NCBI RefSeq assembly: GCF_001427865.1
Contig: NZ_LMHH01000005.1
Span: 1-62,171, forward strand
Direction: 5' to 3'
Length of the DNA: 62,171 nt
DNA from: Altererythrobacter sp. Root672
Lineage (GTDB): Bacteria > Pseudomonadota > Alphaproteobacteria > Sphingomonadales > Sphingomonadaceae
A program made the position numbers and the translations under genes. Every line of letters starts with the position of its first letter. Position 1 is the first letter of the stretch. Below the pieces are notes generated by a model. That model saw only the letters and a list, made by a program, of their open reading frames with translations, made no database searches and had not been told where the DNA came from. Positions 45,581 through 54,816 of this stretch are shown piece by piece.

Positions 45581-45692
45581 TGCCGCGACCCCGCATACGG
45601 TGTCAATCGCCAGCCCGTGTGATATGCTCGGCCGCCCAGGGATGTGCAGCCGCGACGGCGTGCGCCGGCGGCCGCCCGAGAGGAGTGTCGCC

Positions 45693-46085
45693 ATGAAGAC
45701 TGCCTCAAGATACGTATTTGGCCTCGTCGTTGTGCTCGGCCTGTCAGCCAGCGCCGCCGCGCATCATGGGTGGGCCTGGACCGAAGACCAGGAAACCCGC
45801 CTCACCGGCACGATCGTGTCGATCAGCTACGGCAATCCGCACATGCACTTGCAGGTCCGCACCGAGCAGGGCGGGGTGTGGGAAGTCGACCTCTCGCCGC
45901 CGATCGTGGCGCAGGGTTCGGGCTTCGGGCCTGGCGCAGCGAAGGCCGGCGACAAGGTCGTGCTGACGGGACATCGAGCGCGCGATCGGGACCTGCTCGC
46001 CTTCAAGGGCGAGACCATCACCGTCGGCGGCAAGACCTACGACGTCTATCCGCAGCGCGAAAAATCGTTGCGGCCGACCGCCTGA
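45693..46085 (+). CDS. DUF6152-type secreted protein
   Basis: 130 residues from MKTASRYVFGLVVVLGLSAS, with GAGAGGAG before the ATG. The signal is cut near SAAA. The mature part starts HHGWAWTEDQETRLTGTIVS, then SYGNPHMHLQVRT and GKTYDVYPQREKSLRPT, the DUF6152 pattern with an N-terminal His pair and a HxH that might bind metal, possibly copper. Periplasmic; function unknown. Confidence 0.83.
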   Translation: MKTASRYVFGLVVVLGLSASAAAHHGWAWTEDQETRLTGTIVSISYGNPHMHLQVRTEQGGVWEVDLSPPIVAQGSGFGPGAAKAGDKVVLTGHRARDRDLLAFKGETITVGGKTYDVYPQREKSLRPTA

Positions 46086-46178
46086 CGCATGCCTAGCCCG
46101 GTCTGGCGCGCACTCCCCTTGTCGGGTGGCAGGCCCGACCGCATACCGCCGGCTGTCTTGGACAGAGGATTTCGACTC

Positions 46179-47198
46179 ATGCGGTGCCTGTCGCTTGCCG
46201 GCGCGGCTCTGGTCATTGCCACGTTGGGTTCGATCCCCAGCCCAGCGGACGCCCAAAGAAGCACTTCAGCACAGCGGACCACCGCGGCGCAGCGGGCGGC
46301 AAACGCAGCAGCACAGAGAGCCAAAGAGGACGAAACGTGGTGCTGGGATGCGGGCGAGCAATTCTCACCCGCCCAGCGGATCGCCGGCTGCAACGGCCTG
46401 CTCCGATCCCGCACCCTCGCCGCCGAGGATCGGCCTTACGTAATCGCCATGCTCGGGTACACGCACCACGAGCTCCGGCAATACGACGAGGCGCTCGAGA
46501 AGTTCTCCGAGAAGATCCGCCTGCAGCCGGAAGTGGCCGATGGCTATGGCTGGCGCGGCGATGTCTACCTTGAGCAGGGTGAGAACGAGCAGGCGGTCGA
46601 CGACTATTCGAAGGCGCTCAACCTCCAGCCCGATTCACCGGATGCTGCCGGGTGGTTCCAGAACCGCGGAATGGCGCGCGCCCGTCTCGGCGACTTCAAG
46701 GGTGCCCTGCAGGACTACGACCGGTCGCTTGCGAAGGGCGGACCCGACGCGTCGCTGTCGCTCAGCCGGGGCGATGTCTTCGTCGACCAGCGGAAGTACC
46801 GCGACGCGGTCGAGGAATATTCGGAAGCCGTCGAACTAGCTCCTCAGGACGCCCACACCTGGAACGCGCGCTGTTGGGCCCGCGCGGCGCAGGGGCGCAA
46901 TCTGGATAGGGCGCTCGACGATTGCGAAAAGTCGCTGAGCCTCGACGGCAACAACCCCGACGCCCACGACAGCCGCGGCCTGGTCCATCTCAAGCAGAAG
47001 GAGTGGGAAGCGGCGGTGGAGGACTACGAGACCGCGCGCACGCTCGACGCTGCGACGGCGTCAGCCTATTTTGGCCATGCGATCGCGCTGCAAAGGCTCG
47101 ACCGCGACGACGAGGCCGAAGCGGATTTCAAGAAAGCCCTCGCGCTCGATCCGAAGATCGCGGAGAAGTACGAAGCGTGGGGCGTCAAGCGGCGGTAA
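46179..47198 (+). CDS. Secreted TPR-repeat protein
   Basis: 339 residues from MRCLSLAGAALVIATLGSIP, a signal peptide cut near ADAQ; an upstream extension in frame lacks this. A Gln/Ala-rich linker precedes about six TPR units from residue 100, for example GYTHHELRQYDEALEKFSEK, GDVYLEQGENEQAVDDYSKA and GLVHLKQKEWEAAVEDYETA. Periplasmic scaffold; partner unknown. Confidence 0.88.
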   Translation: MRCLSLAGAALVIATLGSIPSPADAQRSTSAQRTTAAQRAANAAAQRAKEDETWCWDAGEQFSPAQRIAGCNGLLRSRTLAAEDRPYVIAMLGYTHHELRQYDEALEKFSEKIRLQPEVADGYGWRGDVYLEQGENEQAVDDYSKALNLQPDSPDAAGWFQNRGMARARLGDFKGALQDYDRSLAKGGPDASLSLSRGDVFVDQRKYRDAVEEYSEAVELAPQDAHTWNARCWARAAQGRNLDRALDDCEKSLSLDGNNPDAHDSRGLVHLKQKEWEAAVEDYETARTLDAATASAYFGHAIALQRLDRDDEAEADFKKALALDPKIAEKYEAWGVKRR

Positions 47199-47209
47199 TC
47201 CCACCGGAC

Positions 47210-47228
47210 CCCTCTCCCTGGGAGAGGG
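47210..47228. terminator. Hairpin between convergent TPR and DUF2585 genes
   Basis: CCCTCTC-cctgg-GAGAGGG is a 7-bp perfect stem with a 5-base loop. It lies 12 bp after the TPR stop and 6 bp before the DUF2585 stop, so it may serve both strands. Confidence 0.5.
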
Positions 47229-47233
47229 CTAGC

Positions 47234-47818
47234 TTACCCCGCCGCCTGCCACTGCCGGATCGCCTCGATCGGCCAGAACAGCATGATGACATTGAGCGTC
47301 AGGTTGTCGCGGATCACCCATAGCGTCAGCAGCTCAAGGAACAGCGCCAGAGCCACGCTCGCCCATGTCGGCAGGCGCGAGGCGACCATGAAGCCGACGA
47401 TCATCCAGCCGATATCGGCCGCAGAATTGATGATGGAATCGCCGCTGTAGCCGAAACTGACAGTGACCGAGCGGTAGCGGTCGATCACCATCGGCGTGTT
47501 CTCGGAGATCTCCCATGCCGCCTCAACGAAGACGGCGATCGGCAGCGCCCAGCGCGCCGGCTTGCCACCAAACAGCCCGAACTTGATCCACAGCAGCCAG
47601 GCGAAGAAGTACATGATCAGGCCGTGGGTGAAGTGGCTGGGCGAATACCAGTCGGTAATGTGCTGGCTGTTGCCGTTGGATTCGACCACGCCGTGCCACA
47701 GCTTGATCTCGCCGCAGGTGCAGATCGGCGGCCGGTCCATCGCGAACAGAATCGCGATCGTCAGCAGGAATAGGGCCAGCGTCGCCAGCCAGGCGGCGCG
47801 GTGCGGCTTCAAAGTCAT
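47234..47818 (-). CDS. DUF2585 (UPF0314) inner-membrane protein
   Basis: 194 residues with about five membrane helices. The DUF2585 hallmarks are CTCGEIKLWHGVVESNGNSQ, then HITDWYSPSHFTHGLIMYFF and FVEAAWEISENTPMVIDRYR with GDSIINSAADIGWM. The conserved Cys pair, His and Glu residues face one side. The family is restricted mainly to proteobacteria and uncharacterised. Confidence 0.92.
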   Translation of the reverse strand: MTLKPHRAAWLATLALFLLTIAILFAMDRPPICTCGEIKLWHGVVESNGNSQHITDWYSPSHFTHGLIMYFFAWLLWIKFGLFGGKPARWALPIAVFVEAAWEISENTPMVIDRYRSVTVSFGYSGDSIINSAADIGWMIVGFMVASRLPTWASVALALFLELLTLWVIRDNLTLNVIMLFWPIEAIRQWQAAG

Positions 47819-47860
47819 CGATTGCCCCCCGGAAACGAACCCCGCCGCTGGCGCTAGAGC

Positions 47861-48421
47861 CTAGGTTGCCCCGTTCTGCCCGTACCAGGTGACGAATTCG
47901 GCAGTGATGTCCTGCGCGCCGGCGCTTTGCAACCCGGGAAGGTCCGTAGACCGGGCCATCTTGATCTGGCTGCAGCCGCGCCCGTTGCCGTAAGTTTGTG
48001 CCCCTTGGCTGATGCGAGCCTGGACCGGACCCACGAGTTCAGCCTGGCGAGCGGCGTAGTCGGATTTGAGCTGGTCCTGCTTGGCACTGAGTTGCGACCG
48101 CAAGTGCTGTTCCTCTTCCGAGGGTCCCGTTTCGTTGCGTTCGACCGGCGCGCCGTTTTCGTCCACCTCTTGCTGCTGCGGCCGGTTCGTGGCTTGCAGG
48201 CGGTCGAGCGCGGCCTTGAGGCGGTTCACTTCCTCGACTTGTGGGCGCAGTGCCTCGTCGAGCTTACGGATTGCGCTGCCGAGTTCATCGATCCCGCCCG
48301 GCGGAGCGGCCACGAGTTTGGGCACCTGGATGTAACAGGACGATCCCGCGCCTTCTTGCGCTGAGGCGGGTACAGAAGCCGCTGCGATTGTGCAGCCGGC
48401 AGTAAGCAAGATCAGTTTCAT
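47861..48421 (-). CDS. OmpH/Skp-like periplasmic coiled-coil protein
   Basis: 186 residues from MKLILLTAGCTIAAASVPAS, a signal peptide cut near ASAQ. An open extension upstream is unrelated. Residues about 40-120 are helical with long charged runs (LRPQVEEVNRLKAALDRLQA and QLSAKQDQLKSDYAARQAEL), as in the tentacles of Skp. Two cysteines (SSCYIQ and RGCSQIK) are unusual for Skp. Probably a periplasmic chaperone-like protein; not the main skp gene, which normally follows bamA. Confidence 0.72.
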   Translation of the reverse strand: MKLILLTAGCTIAAASVPASAQEGAGSSCYIQVPKLVAAPPGGIDELGSAIRKLDEALRPQVEEVNRLKAALDRLQATNRPQQQEVDENGAPVERNETGPSEEEQHLRSQLSAKQDQLKSDYAARQAELVGPVQARISQGAQTYGNGRGCSQIKMARSTDLPGLQSAGAQDITAEFVTWYGQNGAT

Positions 48422-48527
48422 GACCTCTCTCCCAAAAGGTCCGGGAGAGGAAGCTATCACAGATGCGGCCGTGGTCAACGCAGGGGCAGGCGTTGCACCG
48501 CCTGTTTCATCGGCTAAGTGGTTGGGC

Positions 48528-49688
48528 ATGGCTGATCGGGACTGCGATATCGCCCTCGTCGGCGGCGGATTGTCCGGCGGTCTGATCGCGCTTGCCCTGG
48601 CGCGGCACAGGCCGGACCTCACGGTCGCGTTGCTTGAAGCCGGCGACCGCCTGGGCGGCAATCACCGCTGGAGCTGGTTTGAGAGCGACCTGACGCCTGA
48701 GGGCGCCGAGCTGCTCGACAGCTTCCGGATCACACGCTGGGACCGGGGCTACGACGTATGCTTCCCCGGCTTCTCGCGCCATCTTGGCACCCGCTACCGC
48801 TCGCTCACTTCAACTGACTTTGCCGACGGGTTGGAGCGCCTCCTTCCCAACGGGACCATCCGCTGCGCCACCGATGTGCAGTCACTCGACCGGGACGGGG
48901 TAACGCTGGCCGGAGGAGAGCGGGTCTCGGCCAAAGCAGTCATCGACTGCCGCGGCTTCGAACTGCCGTCGCCGCTCAACGGTGGCTGGCAGGTCTTCAT
49001 GGGCCGGCACTTGCGAACCACTGCCCCGCACGGGATCGAGCACCCGGTGATCATGGACGCGGACGTCGAGCAGATCGGCGGCTACCGCTTCGTCTATGTC
49101 CTTCCGCTCGGGCCGAACGAGATCTTCGTCGAGGATACCTACTACCTGGACGAACCCGTGCTCGACCGAGAGGAGCTCTCGGCGCGGATCGACGGTTATT
49201 GCCGGGACAACGGCTGGACTGGCGAGATCTTGGGAACCGAAACGGGAGTCCTGCCGGTAATCACCGGCGGCAGCTTCGCGGCCTTCCAGCAAGCGCAACG
49301 GATCGAGGGCGTCGGCGTGGCCGGCGCGCGCGGCGGGTACGCGCATCCTTTGACGAGTTACACCCTGCCCTTCGCGGTGGAGACGGCGCTTGCGATCGCT
49401 GGGGCGAACACCGTCTCGGGCGAAGAAATCGCAACGCTGCTCGAACAACGCGCCAGCCGCCACTGGCGTTCGACGAGGTTCTACCGCAAACTCGGCGCCA
49501 TGCTGTTCCGCGCCGCCCGACCCGAAGACCGCTGGCAGATCTTCGCCCGGTTCTATCGCCTGCACCGCAGTCTGATCGAACGCTTCTACGCCGCCCGTTC
49601 GACCCGAGCCGACAAGGCCCGCATCCTCTGCGGCCGTCCGCCAGTACCGGTACACCGCGCGGTGCGAGCCATGCTGGAGGCCGCGTGA
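48528..49688 (+). CDS. crtY: Lycopene beta-cyclase CrtY
   Basis: 386 residues from MADRDCDIALVGGGLSGGLI, the FAD-binding dinucleotide fold. An upstream extension in frame is not conserved. GGNHRWSWFESDLTPEGAEL and the middle VFVGR-type segment (QVFMGRHLRTTAPHG) are typical of bacterial CrtY. It closes both ends of lycopene to beta-rings. It heads a cluster in which each start overlaps or closely follows the previous stop. Confidence 0.95.
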   Translation: MADRDCDIALVGGGLSGGLIALALARHRPDLTVALLEAGDRLGGNHRWSWFESDLTPEGAELLDSFRITRWDRGYDVCFPGFSRHLGTRYRSLTSTDFADGLERLLPNGTIRCATDVQSLDRDGVTLAGGERVSAKAVIDCRGFELPSPLNGGWQVFMGRHLRTTAPHGIEHPVIMDADVEQIGGYRFVYVLPLGPNEIFVEDTYYLDEPVLDREELSARIDGYCRDNGWTGEILGTETGVLPVITGGSFAAFQQAQRIEGVGVAGARGGYAHPLTSYTLPFAVETALAIAGANTVSGEEIATLLEQRASRHWRSTRFYRKLGAMLFRAARPEDRWQIFARFYRLHRSLIERFYAARSTRADKARILCGRPPVPVHRAVRAMLEAA

Positions 49689-51181
49689 GCAGCGTCGCAG
49701 GCAGACGCGCCTGTGTGATCGGCGCCGGCTTCGGCGGGCTCGCGCTCGCCATCCGGCTGCAAGCTGCGGGTGTGGCGACCACGCTGATCGAGGCGCGCGA
49801 CAAGCCTGGTGGCCGCGCCTACTATTGGCAGCGCGACGGGTTCACCTTCGACGCCGGGCCTACTGTGATTACCGACCCCGATTGCCTGCGCGAGCTCTGG
49901 GCGCTCACCGGCCATGACATGGCTGCCGATGTCGAGCTGCTCCCGGTCATGCCGTTTTACCGCCTGAGCTGGCCCGATGGGACGGTGTTCGACTACTCGA
50001 ACGACGAGAACGAACTGCGCCGTGAGATCGCCCGGATCGATCCGGGCGACATCGCCGGATACGACGCCTTTCTCCAGTACTCGGCGGCGGTCTACGAGGA
50101 AGGCTACGTCAAGCTCGGCGCAGTGCCGTTCCTCGACTTTCAGAGCATGATCAAAGCCGCGCCCGCCCTGGCGAAACACCAGGCCTGGCGGTCGGTCTAC
50201 AATGTGGTCAGCAAGCATGTGCGGAGCGAAAAGCTGCGCCAGGCGCTGAGCTTCCACACCCTGTTGGTCGGCGGCAATCCTTTCACCACCAGCAGCATTT
50301 ACGCGCTGATCCACAAGCTCGAGAAGGACGGCGGCGTCTGGTGGGCGCGTGGCGGTACCAACCGCCTGGTTGCAGGGATGCTGCGCCATTTCGAGCGGCT
50401 CGGCGGCGAGGTCCGCCTGCATGATCCAGTGGTCCGGATCGACAGCACCGGCAACCGCGTGGAGCAGGTCGAAACGCAAAGCGGCTGGCAAGGCCGGTTC
50501 CATGCCGTCGCCAGCAACGCCGACATCGTGCATTCCTACCGCGACCTGCTCGGCAGCAGCCAGCGAGGGCAAGTCATGGGCAAGCGGCTGGCGAAGAAGC
50601 GCTTCAGCCCTTCGCTGTTCGTGGTGCATTTCGGGATCGAAGGGCACTGGCCGGGCATTCCCCATCATATGATCCTGTTCGGACCGCGTTACGAAGGCTT
50701 GCTCGACGATATCTACGTCAACGGCGTGCTGCCGGCTGACTTCTCGATCTACCTCCATCACCCCTCGGTGACCGACCCGACGATGGCGCCCGAGGGGATG
50801 AGCACGTTCTATGCCCTGGTGCCCGTCGCCCACATGGGCAAGCTGGCGATCGACTGGGAACAGTACGGCCCGCTGCTCGAAAAGCGCATTCTCGACGAAG
50901 TCGGCCGGCGGCTGATCCCCGACATCCACGACCGCATCCTGACCAAGTTCCACTACGCCCCGCGCGACTTCGCGCTCGACCTCAACGCCCATGTCGGCAG
51001 CGCCTTCAGCCTGGAGCCGATCTTGACGCAGAGCGCCTATTTCCGCGGCCACAACCGCGATGACGTGCTGCACAACTTCTACCTCGTCGGCGCCGGCACG
51101 CACCCGGGTGCGGGCATCCCCGGCGTCGTCGGCAGCGCCAAGGCGACCGCGGGACTGATGCTGGAGGACCTGGCGCGATGA
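49685..51181 (+). CDS. crtI: Phytoene desaturase CrtI
   Basis: 498 residues starting at GTG inside the crtY stop (GTGA). It has the FAD fold RACVIGAGFGGLALAIRLQA, then DKPGGRAYYWQRDGFTFDAG and the C-terminal signature GAGTHPGAGIPGVVGSAKAT. It converts phytoene to lycopene, which CrtY then cyclises. The frame is open upstream in crtY, but those codons are not part of the protein. Confidence 0.96.
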   Translation: MSSVAGRRACVIGAGFGGLALAIRLQAAGVATTLIEARDKPGGRAYYWQRDGFTFDAGPTVITDPDCLRELWALTGHDMAADVELLPVMPFYRLSWPDGTVFDYSNDENELRREIARIDPGDIAGYDAFLQYSAAVYEEGYVKLGAVPFLDFQSMIKAAPALAKHQAWRSVYNVVSKHVRSEKLRQALSFHTLLVGGNPFTTSSIYALIHKLEKDGGVWWARGGTNRLVAGMLRHFERLGGEVRLHDPVVRIDSTGNRVEQVETQSGWQGRFHAVASNADIVHSYRDLLGSSQRGQVMGKRLAKKRFSPSLFVVHFGIEGHWPGIPHHMILFGPRYEGLLDDIYVNGVLPADFSIYLHHPSVTDPTMAPEGMSTFYALVPVAHMGKLAIDWEQYGPLLEKRILDEVGRRLIPDIHDRILTKFHYAPRDFALDLNAHVGSAFSLEPILTQSAYFRGHNRDDVLHNFYLVGAGTHPGAGIPGVVGSAKATAGLMLEDLAR

Positions 51182-51759
51182 AACGCCTTGCGGTCTATTG
51201 CGGCTCTGCCTCGCCAGCCGATCCTCGCTACGAGGAACTGGCGATGGATGTCGGCAAGGCGCTCGCCCTGCGCGGCATCGGCGTGGTCTATGGCGGTGGC
51301 AAATTGGGCTTGATGGGTGCGGTCGCGGCCGGGGCCTTGCTTGAAGGTGGCGAGGTCGTGGGCGTCATCCCCGATGCGCTGGTCAAAGCCGAGGTGGCCA
51401 ACAAAGCCTGCACAGAGCTGCACGTCGTTTCGACCATGCACGAACGCAAGGAAGCCTTCACCGACCTCTCCGACGGGTTCCTTACCCTGCCGGGCGGCGT
51501 CGGTACGATGGACGAGCTGTGGGAGGCTCTTAGCTGGGCCCAGCTTGGCTACCACGCGAAGCCGGTCGGGCTGCTCAACGCCTATGGCTTCTACGACGGC
51601 CTGATCGAATTCTACCACCGCATGGGCGAAAGCGGCTTCATCCGGGCCGAGCACCGCAGCGTGCTGATCCAGAACACCGAGCTCGATCCGCTGCTGGCGA
51701 GCATGGAGAGCTATGTGCCGCACCGGCCTATCTTCCGGATGACCGCGGAGGAGCTCTAG
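51178..51759 (+). CDS. LOG-family (TIGR00730) Rossmann-fold protein within the crt cluster
   Basis: 193 residues: AVYCGSASPADPRYEELAMD, then VVYGGGKLGLMG and the motif LTLPGGVGTMDELWEALSWA (PGGxGTxxE). LOG enzymes release free bases from nucleoside 5'-monophosphates, such as cytokinin ribotides. The ATG overlaps the crtI stop by 4 bases, so it is coupled to carotenoid genes. No known carotenoid role; it may be a passenger or affect nucleotide balance. Confidence 0.92.
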   Translation: MKRLAVYCGSASPADPRYEELAMDVGKALALRGIGVVYGGGKLGLMGAVAAGALLEGGEVVGVIPDALVKAEVANKACTELHVVSTMHERKEAFTDLSDGFLTLPGGVGTMDELWEALSWAQLGYHAKPVGLLNAYGFYDGLIEFYHRMGESGFIRAEHRSVLIQNTELDPLLASMESYVPHRPIFRMTAEEL

Positions 51760-51763
51760 CGCC

Positions 51764-52846
51764 ATGGTGATCCGCAGTTTCAAGGACCGCCGCCCGCGCC
51801 TTCTCGCGCCGTCGCGCATCCTCCGCCCCCCGGTGCGGCAAGTCGGCGGAGGGCGCGAGCGCGAGGAGTTGGTCGATGAAGCGCGCGCGTCTATTGCCAA
51901 GGGCAGCAAGAGCTTCGCCCTCGCCAGCCGCCTGTTCGATCGTCCGACGCGCGAAAAGGCCTGGCTGCTCTATGCCTGGTGCCGCCGCTGCGACGACATT
52001 GCCGACGGACAGGAGTTCGGCTGGCGGACAAACGACGAGGAACTCGCCGAACACTACATCCAGGCGCTGCGCATCCTCACTCGCCGCGCGCTCGATGGAC
52101 AGCCCACCGCAGACCCCGCGTTCGATGCCTTCGGCCAGGTTGCGCTCGAGGCCCGACTGACTGAGCAGATGGCCAATGACGTGATCGCCGGCTTCGAACT
52201 CGACGCCGAAGGCTGGCGTCCGCGCACCGAGGGCGACCTGATGCGTTACTGCTATCACGTGGCGGGGGCTGTCGGAGTGATGATGGCCAACGTCATGGGC
52301 GTGCCCGACGATGACGAGAGCATGCTCGACCGGGCGTGCGACCTCGGCCTGGCGTTCCAGCTCGCCAACATCGCGCGCGACATGTCGGAGGACGATGCGG
52401 CAGGCCGCTGTTACCTACCGGTCGAGTGGCTGGTCGAGGCCGACATCCCGCCCGGCGAGCACATGAAGCCGAAACATCGCGAAGAGCTCGTCGTGCTGGT
52501 CAGCCGCCTTGTCGACCTGGCCGAACAGCACGAAACCGCCGCACGGTTCGGCGCCGCGCAGCTGCCGTTCCGCCAGCGCTGGGCGGTGCTGTCGGCGGCG
52601 AACATCTACCTCGCCATCGCGCGCAAGGTCCGCGCCCGTGGCGTAAAGGCCTGGGATCACCGGGTGACGGTATCCTTGCTGGAGAAGCTCGGCGCGGTGT
52701 TCCGGGCACTTTCGCAGGCGTTCAGCCGGCCGCGCGAACCTGACGAATGGCCGCGCTGGACTCGCGGCGAGATCCTCGTTGCAGTGCGAATGGAAGGTCC
52801 GATTGCTCCGATCCCGATGACCCCGCTGCCGGATGAGGAATCATGA
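51764..52846 (+). CDS. crtB: Phytoene synthase CrtB
   Basis: 360 residues, with GGAGGAG 10 bases before the ATG. Both Asp-rich motifs are seen: YAWCRRCDDIADGQE, and QLANIARDMSEDDAAGRCYL near 205-225. It condenses two geranylgeranyl diphosphates to phytoene. The N-terminal 40 residues (MVIRSFKDRRPRLLAPSRIL) are longer than in most CrtB. The stop overlaps the next gene. Confidence 0.96.
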   Translation: MVIRSFKDRRPRLLAPSRILRPPVRQVGGGREREELVDEARASIAKGSKSFALASRLFDRPTREKAWLLYAWCRRCDDIADGQEFGWRTNDEELAEHYIQALRILTRRALDGQPTADPAFDAFGQVALEARLTEQMANDVIAGFELDAEGWRPRTEGDLMRYCYHVAGAVGVMMANVMGVPDDDESMLDRACDLGLAFQLANIARDMSEDDAAGRCYLPVEWLVEADIPPGEHMKPKHREELVVLVSRLVDLAEQHETAARFGAAQLPFRQRWAVLSAANIYLAIARKVRARGVKAWDHRVTVSLLEKLGAVFRALSQAFSRPREPDEWPRWTRGEILVAVRMEGPIAPIPMTPLPDEES

Positions 52847-54732
52847 TTCGCTCGCTCCTGATCGCCAACCGCGGAGAGATCGCCTGCCGGGTCATCCGCA
52901 CCGCTCGGGCCATGGGTGTCCGCACGGTTGCCGTCTATTCGGACGCCGACGCCAAGGCGCTTCACGTGCGCCAGGCGGACGAGGCGGTGCATATCGGGCC
53001 CTCGCCCGCAGCAGAGAGCTACTTGCGCGGCGACCGGATCATCGAGGCGGCCAAAGCTACAGGGGCCGAAGCGATCCATCCGGGCTACGGCTTCCTCAGC
53101 GAGAACGCCGAGTTTGCGGAAGCGGTGACCGAGGCCGGGCTGATCTGGGTCGGCCCCCACCCTCAGAGCATTCGCGCGATGGGCCTGAAGGACGCGGCCA
53201 AGAAGCTGATGCAGGGCGCCGGCGTGCCGGTCACGCCGGGCTACATGGGCGCGGACCAGGCACCCGAGCGCCTGCTGGTCGAGGCTGAGCAGATCGGCTG
53301 GCCGGTACTGATCAAGGCCGTCGCAGGCGGCGGCGGCAAGGGCATGCGCAGGGTCAATGCGCCCGATCAGTTCCTCGACCTGCTGGAGAGCTGCCAGCGC
53401 GAGGCGAAAGCCAGCTTCGGCAATGACGAAGTGCTGCTGGAGAAGTGGATCACTTCGCCCCGCCACATCGAGGTGCAGGTGTTCGGCGACACCCACGGCA
53501 ACGTGGTGCACCTGTTCGAGCGCGACTGCTCACTTCAGCGCCGCCACCAGAAGGTGATCGAGGAAGCGCCCGCCCCCGGCATGGACCCAGCCACGCGCGA
53601 GGCGATCTGCGCGGCGGCGGTGCGGGCGGCGAAGGCCGTCGACTACGTCGGGGCGGGCACGATCGAGTTCATCGCCGACGCCAGCGAGGGCCTCAGCGCC
53701 GAGCGCATCTTCTTCATGGAGATGAACACCCGCCTGCAAGTCGAGCATCCGGTGACCGAGGAGATCACCGGGGTTGATCTGGTGGAGTGGCAGTTGCGGG
53801 TCGCGAGCGGGGAACCACTGCCGAAGCGGCAGGACGAGTTATCCATCAAGGGCTGGGCGATGGAAGCGCGGCTCTATGCGGAGGACCCGGCGACGGGGTT
53901 CCTGCCCAGCACGGGGCGGCTGGATCGCTTGCACTTCCCCTATGGGGTGCGCGTGGAGACAGGTGTCGAGGAGGGCGACGCCATTTCTCCCTACTACGAT
54001 CCGATGATCGCCAAGCTCGTCACCTCGGCTGGAGACCGCGAAACTGCACGGCGCGCCCTAGCGACGGCCTGTGGCGAAACATCGTGCGCGCCGGTGAAGA
54101 CCAACGCCTGGTTTCTCAAACGGCTGCTCGAGACGGAACAGTTCGCCATCGGCAAGGTCGAAACCGGCTTCATTGCCAATCATGAGGAGGCGTTGACTAC
54201 CCGTTCAGCTCCGTCGGACCGAGCTCTTAGCGATACGCTGGACTGGTTGCTGCGCGCGTCGGGCAACTACGACCCGCGAGTGAGCGGCCTCACGGCCTTT
54301 CGGCTGAATGCGCCTCCCCAGTCGCAGCAGGTGATGGCCGTCGATGGTCACCCCATCGCGTTCACCTACTCACCGACACCGCCTGGCGAAGACTATCAGC
54401 ACGGTTTCCGCGACATGCCGGATTCGGACGCACAACTCCTGAGTGTGGATGGCGACAGCTTCGTTATCGACTGGCCGCGGACTCAAGGCACATCGGGAAG
54501 CTCGGCTGCCGACGGAGCGATCCTCTCGCCAATGCCCGGCAAGGTGATCGCAGTCGATGTGGCTGAAGGTGACACCGTGAGCAAAGGCCAGCGGCTGCTC
54601 GTGCTTGAGGCGATGAAGATGGAGCATGCACTGACTGCGCCGTTCGATGGAACAGTGGCGGAGCTCACGGTGACGGCAGGTCAGCAGGTGCAAGTAGAGG
54701 CCTTGCTCGCCCGGGTGGAGAAAGCCGCCTAG
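52843..54732 (+). CDS. Biotin-containing acyl-CoA carboxylase alpha subunit (MccA-like)
   Basis: 629 residues. A biotin carboxylase domain from residue 1 (LLIANRGEIACRVIRTARAM) has the ATP loop AVAGGGGKGMRR and the active-site block FFMEMNTRLQVEHPVTEEIT. It is followed by a linker and a BCCP domain with biotinyl Lys592 in LEAMKMEHAL. This is the alpha subunit of methylcrotonyl-, propionyl- or geranyl-CoA carboxylase. The beta (transferase) subunit is not in the window. The ATG overlaps the crtB stop by 4 bases, so it is probably co-translated with carotenoid genes. Confidence 0.9.
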   Translation: MIRSLLIANRGEIACRVIRTARAMGVRTVAVYSDADAKALHVRQADEAVHIGPSPAAESYLRGDRIIEAAKATGAEAIHPGYGFLSENAEFAEAVTEAGLIWVGPHPQSIRAMGLKDAAKKLMQGAGVPVTPGYMGADQAPERLLVEAEQIGWPVLIKAVAGGGGKGMRRVNAPDQFLDLLESCQREAKASFGNDEVLLEKWITSPRHIEVQVFGDTHGNVVHLFERDCSLQRRHQKVIEEAPAPGMDPATREAICAAAVRAAKAVDYVGAGTIEFIADASEGLSAERIFFMEMNTRLQVEHPVTEEITGVDLVEWQLRVASGEPLPKRQDELSIKGWAMEARLYAEDPATGFLPSTGRLDRLHFPYGVRVETGVEEGDAISPYYDPMIAKLVTSAGDRETARRALATACGETSCAPVKTNAWFLKRLLETEQFAIGKVETGFIANHEEALTTRSAPSDRALSDTLDWLLRASGNYDPRVSGLTAFRLNAPPQSQQVMAVDGHPIAFTYSPTPPGEDYQHGFRDMPDSDAQLLSVDGDSFVIDWPRTQGTSGSSAADGAILSPMPGKVIAVDVAEGDTVSKGQRLLVLEAMKMEHALTAPFDGTVAELTVTAGQQVQVEALLARVEKAA

Positions 54733-54816
54733 TCCTCCTCACCGTTCCGGGGAGGATTGCGCACGCGCCTCCACTGCGGCACTCTCACTCCAAACAAGGT
54801 CTTCGGGGGGATACCA

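Noticed and set aside
49199-49684. Upstream continuation of the crtI frame
   Set aside because: It is an out-of-frame reading of crtY. CrtI starts at the GTG overlapping the crtY stop.
49586-51103. A 505-codon open frame on the minus strand opposite crtI
   Set aside because: It is antisense to the clear CrtI reading frame and has shadow-like composition.
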